Origin: Streptomyces albus subsp. albus
GTDB lineage: Bacteria; Actinomycetota; Actinomycetes; Streptomycetales; Streptomycetaceae
Length of the DNA stretch: 64,000 bases
Assembly (NCBI RefSeq): GCF_000725885.1
Contig: NZ_JODR01000011.1
Span: forward strand, 1 to 64,000
Direction of reading: 5' to 3'
Both the position numbers and the translations under genes were made by a program. The notes under the pieces were generated by a model, which saw nothing but the letters and a program-made list of their open reading frames with translations, was not told where the DNA came from and ran no database searches. Below are positions 6,802 through 15,652 of the stretch, piece after piece; within the stretch, counting starts at the first letter, position 1, and every line of letters starts with the position of its first letter.

Positions 6802-9800
6802 TCAGGGCCGGGGCGGCAGCGTCGGCCGGGAGCGGTCCGGTACGTCCCCGTAGCCGGGCGGGGTGCGTGCCGGATGCCGCTCCAGCAGATCGAGCGCCGT
6901 GCTGACCGCCGTCCCCAGTACGGAGCTGCGTCCCTCGGCCCAGTCCAGCGGGGTGCGCAGCACCTCGATGTCCGGGTCGACGCCGCGGTTCTCCACCGAC
7001 CATCCGTAGCCCTCGAACCACGCGGCGTTCATCGGCACCGTGATCACCGTGCCGTCGCCGAGCCGGTGCCGGCCCGTCATGCCGACGACACCGCCCCAGG
7101 TGCGGGCGCCGACGACGGGGCCGAGGCCCAGCAGCCGGAACGCGGCGATGATCATGTCGCCGTCGGATGCCGTCGCCTCGTCGGCCACCGCGACGACGGG
7201 CCCGCGCGGGGCGTTGCCGGCGTAGGAGACCGGTTCGGCGTTGCGGGTCAGGTCCCAGCCGAGGATGGTGCGGGTGAGCTTCTCCAGGACGAGCTCGCTG
7301 ATGTTCCCGCCCGCGTTGCCGCGCACGTCGACGATCAGCGCGGGCCGGGAGACCTCCAGCCGCAGGTCGCGGTTGAACTGGGCCCAGCCGGAGCCGCCCA
7401 TGTCGGGGATGTGCAGGTAGCCGCACTGTCCGTCGCTCAGTTCGCGGACGATCTCGCGGCGCCGGGCCACCCAGTCCTGGTAGCGCAGCGGCCGTTCGTC
7501 GATCAGGGGGACGACGGCGACGCGGCGCGGCCCGGCCTGCTCCAGCGTCAGCTCGACGGTGGTGCCGCCCGCGGCGGCCAGCAGGGGCGCGGGACCGCTG
7601 CACGGGTCCACGGGGCGGGCGTCCACGTGGGTGAGGAGCGCGCCCTCGCGCACGGGGGCGCCGGCCAGCGGGGAGCGGGCGCGCGAGTCGGAGGAGTTGC
7701 CGGGCAGGATGCGGCCGATCTGCCAGGCGCCTTCCGGGGTGCGGATCAGATCGGCGCCCAGGAATCCGATGGGCCGCTGGTAGTGCGGCGGGCCCTCGTC
7801 GCGGCGGGCGGGGGTGACGTAGGCGTGCGAGGTGCCGAGTTCGCCGAGGACTTCGCGCAGCAGGTCGGCGAACTCGTCCGGGGAGGCGACGCGTTCGACC
7901 AGCGGCCGGTACTGGTCGAGGACGGCGTCCCAGTCGATGCCGCTCATGCCCGGGTCCCAGAAGTAGGCCCGGATGAGCCGTCCGGCCTCCTCGTACGCCT
8001 GGCGCCATTCGGCGGCCGGGTCGACGTCGTGGAGGATGCGGCGCAGGTCGATGTAGGTGGTGGTGTCGGAGTCGGCCTGCTGTTCGGCGGGGACGACGCG
8101 GAGCACCCCGTCGTCGTTGACGACCAGCCGGGTGCCGTCGCCGCTGAGCGCGTACCAGTCGATGTCGCTGGTCAGTTCGGTGCGCTTGGCGGTGGTCAGG
8201 TCGAAGTGCTCCAGGGTGGGCCGTCCGGAGGTGTCGGCGGGGTTGACGAACGTCTCGCCGAGCACCCCGGAGATGGGGAACCGCAGCCAGATGAGGCCCC
8301 CTCCGGCGACCGGGCGCAGCGCGGCGTACTTGGACGCGGTGACGGGGAAGGGGGTGACCCGGTTGGCCAGGCCCTCCGCCTCCACCAGGACGGGTGTCTC
8401 GCCCTCCTCGTCACCGCCGGTGCCGACCCGGTCCTGCGGGTCGAGCCCGCCGGCCGCGGGACGGCCCTCGGGGGTGAGCGCGAAGGGGGAGAGCGTCGCG
8501 GAGGCGAGCGGGACGAGGTAGGGGCGGCAGCCCACCGGGAAGGACAGGTCACCGGTGTGCACGTCGTACACGGGGTCGAAGCCGCGCCAGGACAGGAAGG
8601 CCAGATAGCGGCCGTCGCGGGTGAAGACGGGCTGCTCGTCCTCGAAGCGGCCGTCGGTGACGTCCAGGACGGTGCGCTCGTCCTCCTCCTCGGTGACCTT
8701 CGCCAGCTTGATGCAGGACAGGGACCGTCCCACGCCGGGGTGCGCCCAGGTGAGCCACCGTGAGTCGGGGGAGAAGGCGGGGTCGCGCACGGGTCCGTTG
8801 GAGGAGCGGATCAACTCGGTGACGGACGCCTCGGGGCCGGCCCCGTCCTCGTCGAGTTCGGGCACGTCGACGATCAGCAGCCGTCCGTCGTGCGCCACCA
8901 CGGCCAGCCGTTCGCCGGAGGGCGAGGCCACCAGTTCCAGGACCCGGCCGAGTTTCCCGGCGGCGATCCGGTAGGCGGGCCGCTGCCGGGAGGCGCGGGG
9001 CAGGTCGGCGATCTCGATGGCGTCCTCGCCCTCCGCGTCGGTGACATAGGCGATGCGGCCGGTGTCGCCGAGCATCTCGGGCAGCCGCACCCGGACGCCG
9101 GGGGTGTCCGCGATGGCCCGCGCGGGGCCGTCGCGGTGGGTGAGCCAGTACAGGCTGCCGCGTACGCCGACCGCGCTGGCCCGTCCGGTCGGATCGACGG
9201 CGATCCCGTCCAGATGGGCGCCGGCGGGCACCTGGTGGGGGCGCCGGCCGGCACGCTGGCCGCCCAGGCGCACATCCAGGCGCCGGGGGTGCGCGGCGCG
9301 GGAGAAGTCGTCCACGAGCCACAGGTCGCCCGCGCACTGGTAGACGACGCGGCGCCCGTCCGTGGCCGCGTGCCGGGCGTAGAAGGTGTCGTGGTCGGTG
9401 TGCCGCCGCAGGTCGGTGCCGTCCGGGCGGCAGGAGTACAGGTTGCCGATGCCCTCGTGGTCGGAGAGGAACGCGATGCGGTCCCCGACGAGCATCACCG
9501 AGTCCAGGTGGCCTTCCAGCTCGGCCAGCAGCCGTTCGCCCTGGAGCCACATGCGTCCTGTGGCGCCGCCCCGGTACCGCTTCCAGCTCGCCGGCTCGTG
9601 CGGCGGTGTCCCGGTCAGCAGCAGGGTGCGCCGTTCTCCCTCCTGCTCGGCGACGGCGATGTCGGAGACCGGGCCCCAGGGGAGCCGGCTGCCCGGGCAG
9701 GAGACGTCGGAACGGTCGGCGGGCGGGCCGTCGGGGCCGTCCACGGGGACCCGGTAGGACCAGGCGCGGTGGGCGAAGGGCTCCCCGTGCGAGGCCACCG

Positions 9801-10161
9801 CCAGCACGTCGCCCTCGGGGGTCCAGCCGCGTACCCGGGTGTCGGTGGCGCCCCAGTACGTCAGCTGCCGGGCGGGGCCGCCGGCCACCGGCACCAGATG
9901 GACCTCGGGGTCGAGGCTGCGCCAGGTGATGAAGGCGATGCGGCGGCCGTCCGGGGAGAAGCGCGGGTCACTGACGCGGGTGCGGTCGACGGTCAGCCGC
10001 CAGGCTCTCGGGGAGGGCTCCCCGTCCCCGGGCAGCGGGGCGACCCACAGGTCGTCCTCGGCGACGAAGCACAGCAGGTCGCTGTGCAGGTGCGGAAAGC
10101 GGAGGTACGCGCCGTCGTCGATCATCTCTCCCATGGTTCGGGCCGACTTGGGCGTCGGCAA
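6802..10161 (-). CDS. Tricorn-type protease homolog (about 1119 aa)
   Basis: The N-terminal half reads as beta-propeller blades (RVSDPRFSPDGRRIAFITWR, FLSDHEGIGNLY, AFSPDSRWLTWAHPG), as in Tricorn. The C-terminal half has the catalytic parts: GTSHAYV (Ser/His pair) near residue 777, a PDZ-like region, DVRGNAGGN, and the nucleophile in DEATASDGDM near residue 998. The family degrades peptides released by the proteasome. Start is uncertain: TTG at 10161 has GAGGGA 11 nt away; ATG at 10134 or 10125 would give a more usual N-terminus (MIDDGAYLRFPHL) but lacks a well-spaced Shine-Dalgarno. Length matches the family. Confidence 0.93.
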   Translation of the reverse strand: MPTPKSARTMGEMIDDGAYLRFPHLHSDLLCFVAEDDLWVAPLPGDGEPSPRAWRLTVDRTRVSDPRFSPDGRRIAFITWRSLDPEVHLVPVAGGPARQLTYWGATDTRVRGWTPEGDVLAVASHGEPFAHRAWSYRVPVDGPDGPPADRSDVSCPGSRLPWGPVSDIAVAEQEGERRTLLLTGTPPHEPASWKRYRGGATGRMWLQGERLLAELEGHLDSVMLVGDRIAFLSDHEGIGNLYSCRPDGTDLRRHTDHDTFYARHAATDGRRVVYQCAGDLWLVDDFSRAAHPRRLDVRLGGQRAGRRPHQVPAGAHLDGIAVDPTGRASAVGVRGSLYWLTHRDGPARAIADTPGVRVRLPEMLGDTGRIAYVTDAEGEDAIEIADLPRASRQRPAYRIAAGKLGRVLELVASPSGERLAVVAHDGRLLIVDVPELDEDGAGPEASVTELIRSSNGPVRDPAFSPDSRWLTWAHPGVGRSLSCIKLAKVTEEEDERTVLDVTDGRFEDEQPVFTRDGRYLAFLSWRGFDPVYDVHTGDLSFPVGCRPYLVPLASATLSPFALTPEGRPAAGGLDPQDRVGTGGDEEGETPVLVEAEGLANRVTPFPVTASKYAALRPVAGGGLIWLRFPISGVLGETFVNPADTSGRPTLEHFDLTTAKRTELTSDIDWYALSGDGTRLVVNDDGVLRVVPAEQQADSDTTTYIDLRRILHDVDPAAEWRQAYEEAGRLIRAYFWDPGMSGIDWDAVLDQYRPLVERVASPDEFADLLREVLGELGTSHAYVTPARRDEGPPHYQRPIGFLGADLIRTPEGAWQIGRILPGNSSDSRARSPLAGAPVREGALLTHVDARPVDPCSGPAPLLAAAGGTTVELTLEQAGPRRVAVVPLIDERPLRYQDWVARRREIVRELSDGQCGYLHIPDMGGSGWAQFNRDLRLEVSRPALIVDVRGNAGGNISELVLEKLTRTILGWDLTRNAEPVSYAGNAPRGPVVAVADEATASDGDMIIAAFRLLGLGPVVGARTWGGVVGMTGRHRLGDGTVITVPMNAAWFEGYGWSVENRGVDPDIEVLRTPLDWAEGRSSVLGTAVSTALDLLERHPARTPPGYGDVPDRSRPTLPPRP

Positions 10162-10382
10162 GTTGTGATCTGTCCCTCATTTCCGTCTCAGGGCTCACCC
10201 TGCGGGTGCGAGGGAACGTCGTTTGACATGAGCTCTCATTTTTCCGGCCGCGTCCTCACCTCCCCGTCGTTCACTCTCCGCTTCTCCCCTTCGTACCGCG
10301 CACCACAACGCTCCATCCCCTTTCCGTCAGATCGCGTCCGATCCGTCCGCACCCGGACCCCGAGACCCGGAGTACCTGACCC

Positions 10383-12629
10383 GTGGCCACCTTCCTCTAC
10401 AGGCTCGGAAGACTCGCCTTCCGGCGCCGCCGCATCGTCGCCCTCGTCTGGGTGGCGCTGCTGGTGGCGGCCGGGGTGGGCGCGTCCACCGCCTCCGCAC
10501 CGCCCGACGACGACTTCGCGCTGCCCGGCACGCAGGCCCAGAAGGCCTTCGACCTTCTGGAGGAACGTTTCCCCGATGCGAACGCCGAGGGCGCCACCGC
10601 CCGCATGGTCTTCCGCGCGCCCTCCGGGGAGAAGATCACCGCCACTGACAACAGGACGGCCGTCACCGAGACGATCGGCAAGCTGGGCGGCGGCCAGGCC
10701 GCCGACGTCTCCGACCCGTTCGCCAAGGGCAGCGGCGCCATCAGCGCCGACGGCCGCACCGCCTACGTCTCCGTCACCTACCAGGTCCCCGCCACCGATA
10801 TCACCGACCGGACCCGGGAAGGCATCGAGGACGCGGCCGGCTCGGCGCGGGAGGCCGGGCTGACCGTGGAGACCGGCGGCGACGCCATCCTCGTCGAACC
10901 CGAGATGGGCAACGCGGAGATCATCGGCATCGCCGTGGCCGCCGTCGTCCTCGTCCTCACCTTCGGCTCGCTGATCGCCGCCGGGCTGCCGCTGGTCACC
11001 GCGCTGATCGGCGTGGTGATCGGCATCTCGTCCATCACCGCGCTCGGGGCCACGCTCGGACTGTCGGCCAACACCACCACCCTGGCCATGATGATCGGCC
11101 TGGCCGTCGGCATCGACTACGCGCTGTTCATCGCCTCCCGCTACCGCGCCGAACTGACCGAGGGACGGGACCGGGAGGAGGCCGCGGGGCGCGCGGTCGG
11201 CACCGCCGGGTCCGCCGTCGTCTTCGCCGGCCTCACCGTGGTGATCGCACTGGCCGGGCTCGCCGTCGTCAACATCCCCGTCCTCACCAAGATGGGGCTG
11301 GCCGCGGCCGGCACGGTCGTCATCGCCGTCCTGATCGCCCTCACCCTGGTGCCGGCGGCCCTCGGCATGGTCGGCAAGCGGATATTCGGCCGCCGGGTGC
11401 GCAAGGCCCACCCGGCCACCGGGGTACCGCCCGCCGCCGACGCTGCCGGGCAGCGCCCCAAGGCAGGCGCCCGGTGGGCCGGTTTCGTCCTGCGCCGCCC
11501 GCTGCTCGTCCTGGTGACGGCCGTACTGGCGCTGGGCACGCTCGCGCTGCCCGTCGGCGCCATGAAGCTGGGCCTGCCCGACGAGGGCAACCAGCCGCCG
11601 CACACCACGCAGCGCAAGGCCTACGACATGCTGTCGGACGGTTTCGGGCCCGGCTTCAACGGCCCGTTCCAGCTCGTCGCCGACCTGCGGGACGCCGACG
11701 ACGCCGAGGGGGCGGCGGCCGAGGTGACGCGGCGGCTGAAGAAGACCGACGGCGTGGTCGCGGTCGGCCCCGCGGCGTTCAACAAGGCCGGTGACACCCT
11801 CATCCTCACCGCCGTCCCGAAGTACGGCCCCGGCGACGCGCGCACCGAGGACGTCGTGCACGCCATCCGCGACCAGGCCGGCGACATCGAGCGCACCACC
11901 GGGGCCACCGTGCTGGTCACCGGCTCCACGGCGGTCGCCATCGACTTCTCGCAGGTGATGGACGACGCCCTGGTGCCCTATCTGACACTGGTGGTCGGGC
12001 TGGCGTTCGTCCTGCTGACGCTCGTCTTCCGTTCCGTGCTGGTGCCGCTGAAGGCCGCCCTCGGGTTCCTGCTGTCCGTACTGGCCGCGCTGGGCTCCGT
12101 CGTCGCCGTCTTCCAGTGGGGCTGGCTGGGGGGCCTGCTGGGCGTCGAACAGACCGGGCCGATCATGAGCATGATGCCGATCTTCATGATCGGCGTGATC
12201 TTCGGCCTCGCGATGGACTACGAGGTCTTCCTGGTGACCCGGATGCGCGAGGCGTACGTCCACGGAGAAGGCCCCGGACAGGCCGTCATCACCGGATTCC
12301 GGCTCGGCGCCCGCGTGGTGACCGCCGCGGCCGTCATCATGATCAGCGTCTTCGCCGGGTTCATCGGCGCTTCCGAACCCATGATCAAGATGATGGGCTT
12401 CGGCCTCGCCGTCGCCATCCTCTTCGACGCCTTCGTCGTACGGATGGCCCTCGTCCCCGCCGTGCTCGCCCTCCTGGGCCGGCACGCCTGGTGGCTGCCC
12501 CGGTGGCTGGACCGCCTCCTGCCCTCCGTCGACGTCGAGGGCGAACGCCTGCGCACCGCACCGCACCCGGAAGAGCACGCGGCCGTGGCGCCCGGACCGC
12601 CACGCGAGGAGGAGCGCACCCTCGTCTGA
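10383..12629 (+). CDS. MMPL-family RND transporter (748 aa)
   Basis: Two internally similar halves each carry an N-terminal membrane helix, a periplasmic-type domain and a cluster of about five helices, giving around twelve membrane segments. The motif GLAVGIDYALFIASRYR in the first half and GLAMDYEVFLVTRMREAY in the second are the paired MMPL signatures, with acidic residues expected to carry the proton relay. The GTG at 10383 has GGAG about 10 nt upstream. The tail after the last helix is soluble and acidic. Members export lipids or drugs; the cargo here is not indicated. A strong hairpin follows at 12646-12688. Confidence 0.93.
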   Translation: MATFLYRLGRLAFRRRRIVALVWVALLVAAGVGASTASAPPDDDFALPGTQAQKAFDLLEERFPDANAEGATARMVFRAPSGEKITATDNRTAVTETIGKLGGGQAADVSDPFAKGSGAISADGRTAYVSVTYQVPATDITDRTREGIEDAAGSAREAGLTVETGGDAILVEPEMGNAEIIGIAVAAVVLVLTFGSLIAAGLPLVTALIGVVIGISSITALGATLGLSANTTTLAMMIGLAVGIDYALFIASRYRAELTEGRDREEAAGRAVGTAGSAVVFAGLTVVIALAGLAVVNIPVLTKMGLAAAGTVVIAVLIALTLVPAALGMVGKRIFGRRVRKAHPATGVPPAADAAGQRPKAGARWAGFVLRRPLLVLVTAVLALGTLALPVGAMKLGLPDEGNQPPHTTQRKAYDMLSDGFGPGFNGPFQLVADLRDADDAEGAAAEVTRRLKKTDGVVAVGPAAFNKAGDTLILTAVPKYGPGDARTEDVVHAIRDQAGDIERTTGATVLVTGSTAVAIDFSQVMDDALVPYLTLVVGLAFVLLTLVFRSVLVPLKAALGFLLSVLAALGSVVAVFQWGWLGGLLGVEQTGPIMSMMPIFMIGVIFGLAMDYEVFLVTRMREAYVHGEGPGQAVITGFRLGARVVTAAAVIMISVFAGFIGASEPMIKMMGFGLAVAILFDAFVVRMALVPAVLALLGRHAWWLPRWLDRLLPSVDVEGERLRTAPHPEEHAAVAPGPPREEERTLV

Positions 12630-12645
12630 CGGAGCGCCACCGACC

Positions 12646-12688
12646 GGGCCGCGCCCTTCGACCCCCACCCGGACGGAGGGCGCGGCCC
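12646..12688 (+). terminator. Rho-independent-like hairpin after MMPL gene
   Basis: GGGCCGCGCCCT (12646-12657) pairs perfectly with AGGGCGCGGCCC (12677-12688) around a 19-nt loop, starting 17 bp after the MMPL stop codon. It separates this gene from the convergent SsgA-like gene. Confidence 0.75.
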
Positions 12689-12785
12689 TGAGCCGTACGC
12701 GGGGCGGGTTCCCTACGGCCGGCGAGGGGCGGTCAGGTGCGGCGGGCAGCAGGCCGTCGTTCGGTCACACGTCGGCCAGTCCTGG

Positions 12786-12886
12786 CTCGCCGTACGGTCA
12801 CACACCGGCCGGCCATGACCCGCCGTACGGGTCGCACACGGACAGGCCCCTGGCCCGCCGTACTGTCGCTCGCCGTACGGTCACAC
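12786..12886. repeat. Short direct repeats at 3' end of SsgA-like gene
   Basis: The 18-mer CTCGCCGTACGGTCACAC occurs exactly at 12786-12803 and 12869-12886. Two further CGCCGTAC(G/T)G cores sit at 12821 and 12856. The last copy includes the stop codon of the leftward SsgA-like gene (12881-12883), so the repeat family has grown out of, or into, the coding end. Confidence 0.7.
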
Positions 12887-13294
12887 GCCGCGCAGCAGGG
12901 CCGCGAAGCCCTCCTCCAGGTCCAGCAGCGCACCCTCGGCCCCGGCGGGCACCAGATCGTAGGTGGCCCGCAGGAACGCCCACAGCTCGGCGCTGGGGAA
13001 CTCCAGGACCGCCACTCCCTCCCCGGCGTGCAACTCGACCACCGTGCGGCGCTGTCCGCACGGGCACACATGGACGTCCCCCTCCCCGGCCGGCCCGCGC
13101 AGCCCCGCGGCCAGCAGATCGCGCGAGAACGCCCAGGCGACCTCCTCGCCGTCCAGCGAGATCTCGGCGGGGAAGACGAGCGACACGGCCAGCGGGTCGG
13201 CCGTGTCGTAGCGCAGAGCAGGTGTCAGGGACCGGGTGGCCGGCGGCCGGGTGATCAGTTGAGCCTGCACGGTGCGGGTGATGACCTTGGACAC
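12881..13294 (-). CDS. SsgA-like protein (SALP), sporulation/cell-division regulator (137 aa)
   Basis: The length of 137 residues and the pattern ALRYDTADPLAVSLVFPAEI, EVAWAFSRDLLAAGL, GDVHVCPCG and VAVLEFPSAELWAFLRATY match the SsgA/SsgB-like family found only in sporulating actinomycetes. These proteins guide septum placement and cell-wall remodelling in aerial hyphae. The GTG at 13294 has AGAGGAG 5-6 nt upstream. Context resembles the S. coelicolor area that holds ssgE, so ssgE is the likeliest paralogue, but I cannot separate SsgD-G by sequence here. It is convergent with the MMPL gene. Confidence 0.85.
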   Translation of the reverse strand: MSKVITRTVQAQLITRPPATRSLTPALRYDTADPLAVSLVFPAEISLDGEEVAWAFSRDLLAAGLRGPAGEGDVHVCPCGQRRTVVELHAGEGVAVLEFPSAELWAFLRATYDLVPAGAEGALLDLEEGFAALLRGV

Positions 13295-13697
13295 ATCTGC
13301 TCCTCTGGGTCGGGGACTCCCGGTGCGCTCATCGCCCGGACCGGGTTGCCCCTTCGTCTTGTCAGACGCATGGCACCCGCCGTCAGTCACCCGAGGAGCC
13401 TGGTGAGGTGTGCCACAGCAGCTTGTGACCCGTGTGAACACCGTGGCGACACCCCTGTCATTGCGAAGAATTTGCCTCTGATTGCTCTTCTCGCATGGCA
13501 CTCCCGGAACCCGTACGGGCGCCGCGCGCAACGGCCGGCCGCGCCGGAACCGGGCCCGTCCGGGCGTCGCCCCGGGGCCCGTGCGGTGGCCGCCCCCGTC
13601 GCACGGTGCTCCCGGTCGCATAGGACCATGGGGGGCGCGGCGCACGAAACGCCTCCAAGGCGACAGGCGCCCTCAAGGCGACAGGAGCGAATCAAAC
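13295..13697. other. Intergenic region between SsgA-like gene and beta-lactamase-family gene
   Basis: This 403-bp divergent spacer has no supported gene. An AT-richer patch at about 13457-13500 is the likeliest promoter-bearing segment. AGGAG at about 13683 serves the rightward GTG at 13698. No long palindrome was found. Confidence 0.5.
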
Positions 13698-14951
13698 GTG
13701 GCTAAGGTCGTTCACGGATCGGCGGCGGTACCGGGCACGACAGCGCAGACAACCGACACGGCCGCGCCGGTGGAGGTGCACGGCACGGTCGCGGACGGCT
13801 ACGAGCCCGTCCGGGAAGCGTTCGTGCGCAACTTCACCGAGCGCGGCGAGAAGGGCGCGGCACTCGCCGTGCACCGGGACGGCCGCACGGTCGTCGACCT
13901 GTGGGGCGGCACCCTCGACCCGGCCGACCCGGAGGCCGGACCCTGGCGCCGGGACACCGCCGTCGTCGTCCGCTCCGCCACCAAGGGACTGGCCGCGGCC
14001 GTCCCCCACCTGCTGCACCAGCGCGGCCAACTCGACCTGGACGCACCCGTGGGCGCGTACTGGCCGCAGTTCAAAACGGCCGGCAAGGAGCGGGTCCTCG
14101 TCCGCCATCTGCTGGCCCACCGCGCCGGACTGCCCGTCCTCGACACACCGCTCCACCCGCACGAGGTGCTCGACCCGGCCGCCGGACCGCGCGCCCTGGC
14201 CGCGCAGGCCCCCCAGTGGCAGCCCGGCGAGGCGCACGGCTATCACGCGCACACCTTCGGATGGCTGCTGGCCGAACTGGTGCTGCGCGCCAGCGGAGGC
14301 CGCACCCTGGGCCGCTGGTTCGCCGACGAGATCGCCCGCCCCCTGGGGCTCGACCTGTGGATCGGCCTGCCCGGCGAAGTGGCCGCCTCCGGACGCGTCG
14401 CCCGTGTCGCCGAACTGCCCGCCCCCGCACCGGCGACGGGTGCCCTGCGCATGCGGCCCAAACGGTCGGTGACCGAGGCGTACGCGGACCCCGGCTCCCT
14501 CACCCGCCGCGCCTTCGACGCGATCCACCCCAAGCCCGACGAGAACGACGCCGCCTACCGCGCGGCCGAACTCCCCGCCGCCAACGGCATCGCGACGGCC
14601 CGCTCCCTGTCCGCCTTCTACGCCGCGCTGCTCGGCCCGCTCCCCGGCGCCCGCCGCCTGTTCACCCCCGCGACGCTGACCCAGGCGCGCTCCGAGGAGT
14701 CCGAGGGCCCCGACCGGGTGCTGGTCATCAACACCCGTTTCGGCCTCGGCTACATGCTGCACGGTTCCGCCTGCCCCATGCTGGGCCCGGACTCCTTCGG
14801 CCACCCCGGCCGCGGCGGCTCCCTCGGCTTCGCCGACCCGGAGACGGGCACGTCCTTCGGCTACGTCACCAACACCCTCCACCGCTCGGTCACCAACGAC
14901 CCCCGCCCCCAGTCCCTGATCCGCACCCTCCGCACGGTGCTGCGCGGGTGA
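13698..14951 (+). CDS. Serine hydrolase, beta-lactamase/EstB family (417 aa)
   Basis: The class C-like fold is indicated by SATK (catalytic SxxK) after the segment DTAVVVR, a tyrosine motif in GYHAHTFGWLLAELV, and the C-terminal HPGRGGSLGF strand replacing the KTG box. These features fit esterase/carboxypeptidase-like members (EstB group) more than true penicillin-hydrolysing enzymes. There is no signal peptide, so it is cytoplasmic. The GTG at 13698 is preceded by AGGAG about 11 nt away. It stands alone, with the SsgA-like gene divergent and the toxin-like cassette downstream. Substrate unknown; a lactamase role is not implied. Confidence 0.88.
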   Translation: MAKVVHGSAAVPGTTAQTTDTAAPVEVHGTVADGYEPVREAFVRNFTERGEKGAALAVHRDGRTVVDLWGGTLDPADPEAGPWRRDTAVVVRSATKGLAAAVPHLLHQRGQLDLDAPVGAYWPQFKTAGKERVLVRHLLAHRAGLPVLDTPLHPHEVLDPAAGPRALAAQAPQWQPGEAHGYHAHTFGWLLAELVLRASGGRTLGRWFADEIARPLGLDLWIGLPGEVAASGRVARVAELPAPAPATGALRMRPKRSVTEAYADPGSLTRRAFDAIHPKPDENDAAYRAAELPAANGIATARSLSAFYAALLGPLPGARRLFTPATLTQARSEESEGPDRVLVINTRFGLGYMLHGSACPMLGPDSFGHPGRGGSLGFADPETGTSFGYVTNTLHRSVTNDPRPQSLIRTLRTVLRG

Positions 14952-15173
14952 TGCCGCACCCCCGGCCGCGAAAGGGCCGCCCCCTGTCGCCCCGGTGAGG
15001 AGTTGACTACGCTCGGGAACGGCCGAGTCGTCGGTGTTGCCACGGGGGCCGGGCAGGCAGATATGGGATGCCCACCGGCAGTTCGGCGGGCAACCGGTAC
15101 GCGATGGCGGACCAGGCACCGCGCGTGGCTGAGCGATGGATCGAGCGTCAAGCGCTCAGTGAGGGGGAACAAC

Positions 15174-15621
15174 ATGAGTTTTGAAGAAGAGTGGGCGGCG
15201 CTCAAAAGGAGTTCGGGGGGAGGAGACGGTCCACACGAGGCTGAACGGCCCATTGCCTCCGGATGGCGCCGGCCCAGGAGCCGCAAAGACCGGTCTGCAT
15301 ATTTCTCGTTCCGTTCTACGGGCCAAGGCAGGTGATGTGGAAGAGCTGGCTTCTCAGTTCCTGCGCACAGACAACGAGGCGATCAGGGAGATCAGGCAGG
15401 TGAAGGCGGGCCTGCGCGGGTTCGAATGCGCTACGGCCTTCGATACCTTCGACGACCGCTGGGCCAAGCAGATGAAATACGTCCGCAGCTTCATGGTCAC
15501 GCATATTGCGAAGAAGCTTCGAAATGCGGCGAAAAATTTCAAAGGGAATGAGCTGCGGACCGAAACCAGGTTCAGGGGTATATTGCAGCCGGACGGTTCC
15601 GGCGCGAAGCATGGGAGCTAA
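15174..15621 (+). pseudogene. Frameshifted small T7SS-associated-type protein (MSFEEEW family)
   Basis: The ATG at 15174 follows GAGGGGG and opens MSFEEEWAALKRSS, the typical start of a small Streptomyces family paired with WXG-domain effectors. That frame stops at 15335 after 53 residues. The next frame carries the expected continuation (TRLNGPLPPDGAGPGAAKTG and a helical part to 15621). Removing one G from the six-G run at 15215-15220 joins them exactly into a 148-residue protein reading through ...KRSSGEETVHTRLNG. So this is a one-base insertion: a broken gene, a phase-variable tract or a sequence error. An inverted repeat CTGAGCG/CGCTCAG (15129-15159) lies just upstream. The gene is 31 bp before the toxin-like gene. 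Confidence 0.7.
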
Positions 15622-15652
15622 GGTTTCCACGCGTCGGGAAGCGAGGGTGTAG

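Noticed and set aside
13698..14951. Antibiotic-resistance beta-lactamase
   Set aside because: There is no signal peptide and the C-terminal box is HPGRGGS rather than KTG, which fits an intracellular esterase-type member.
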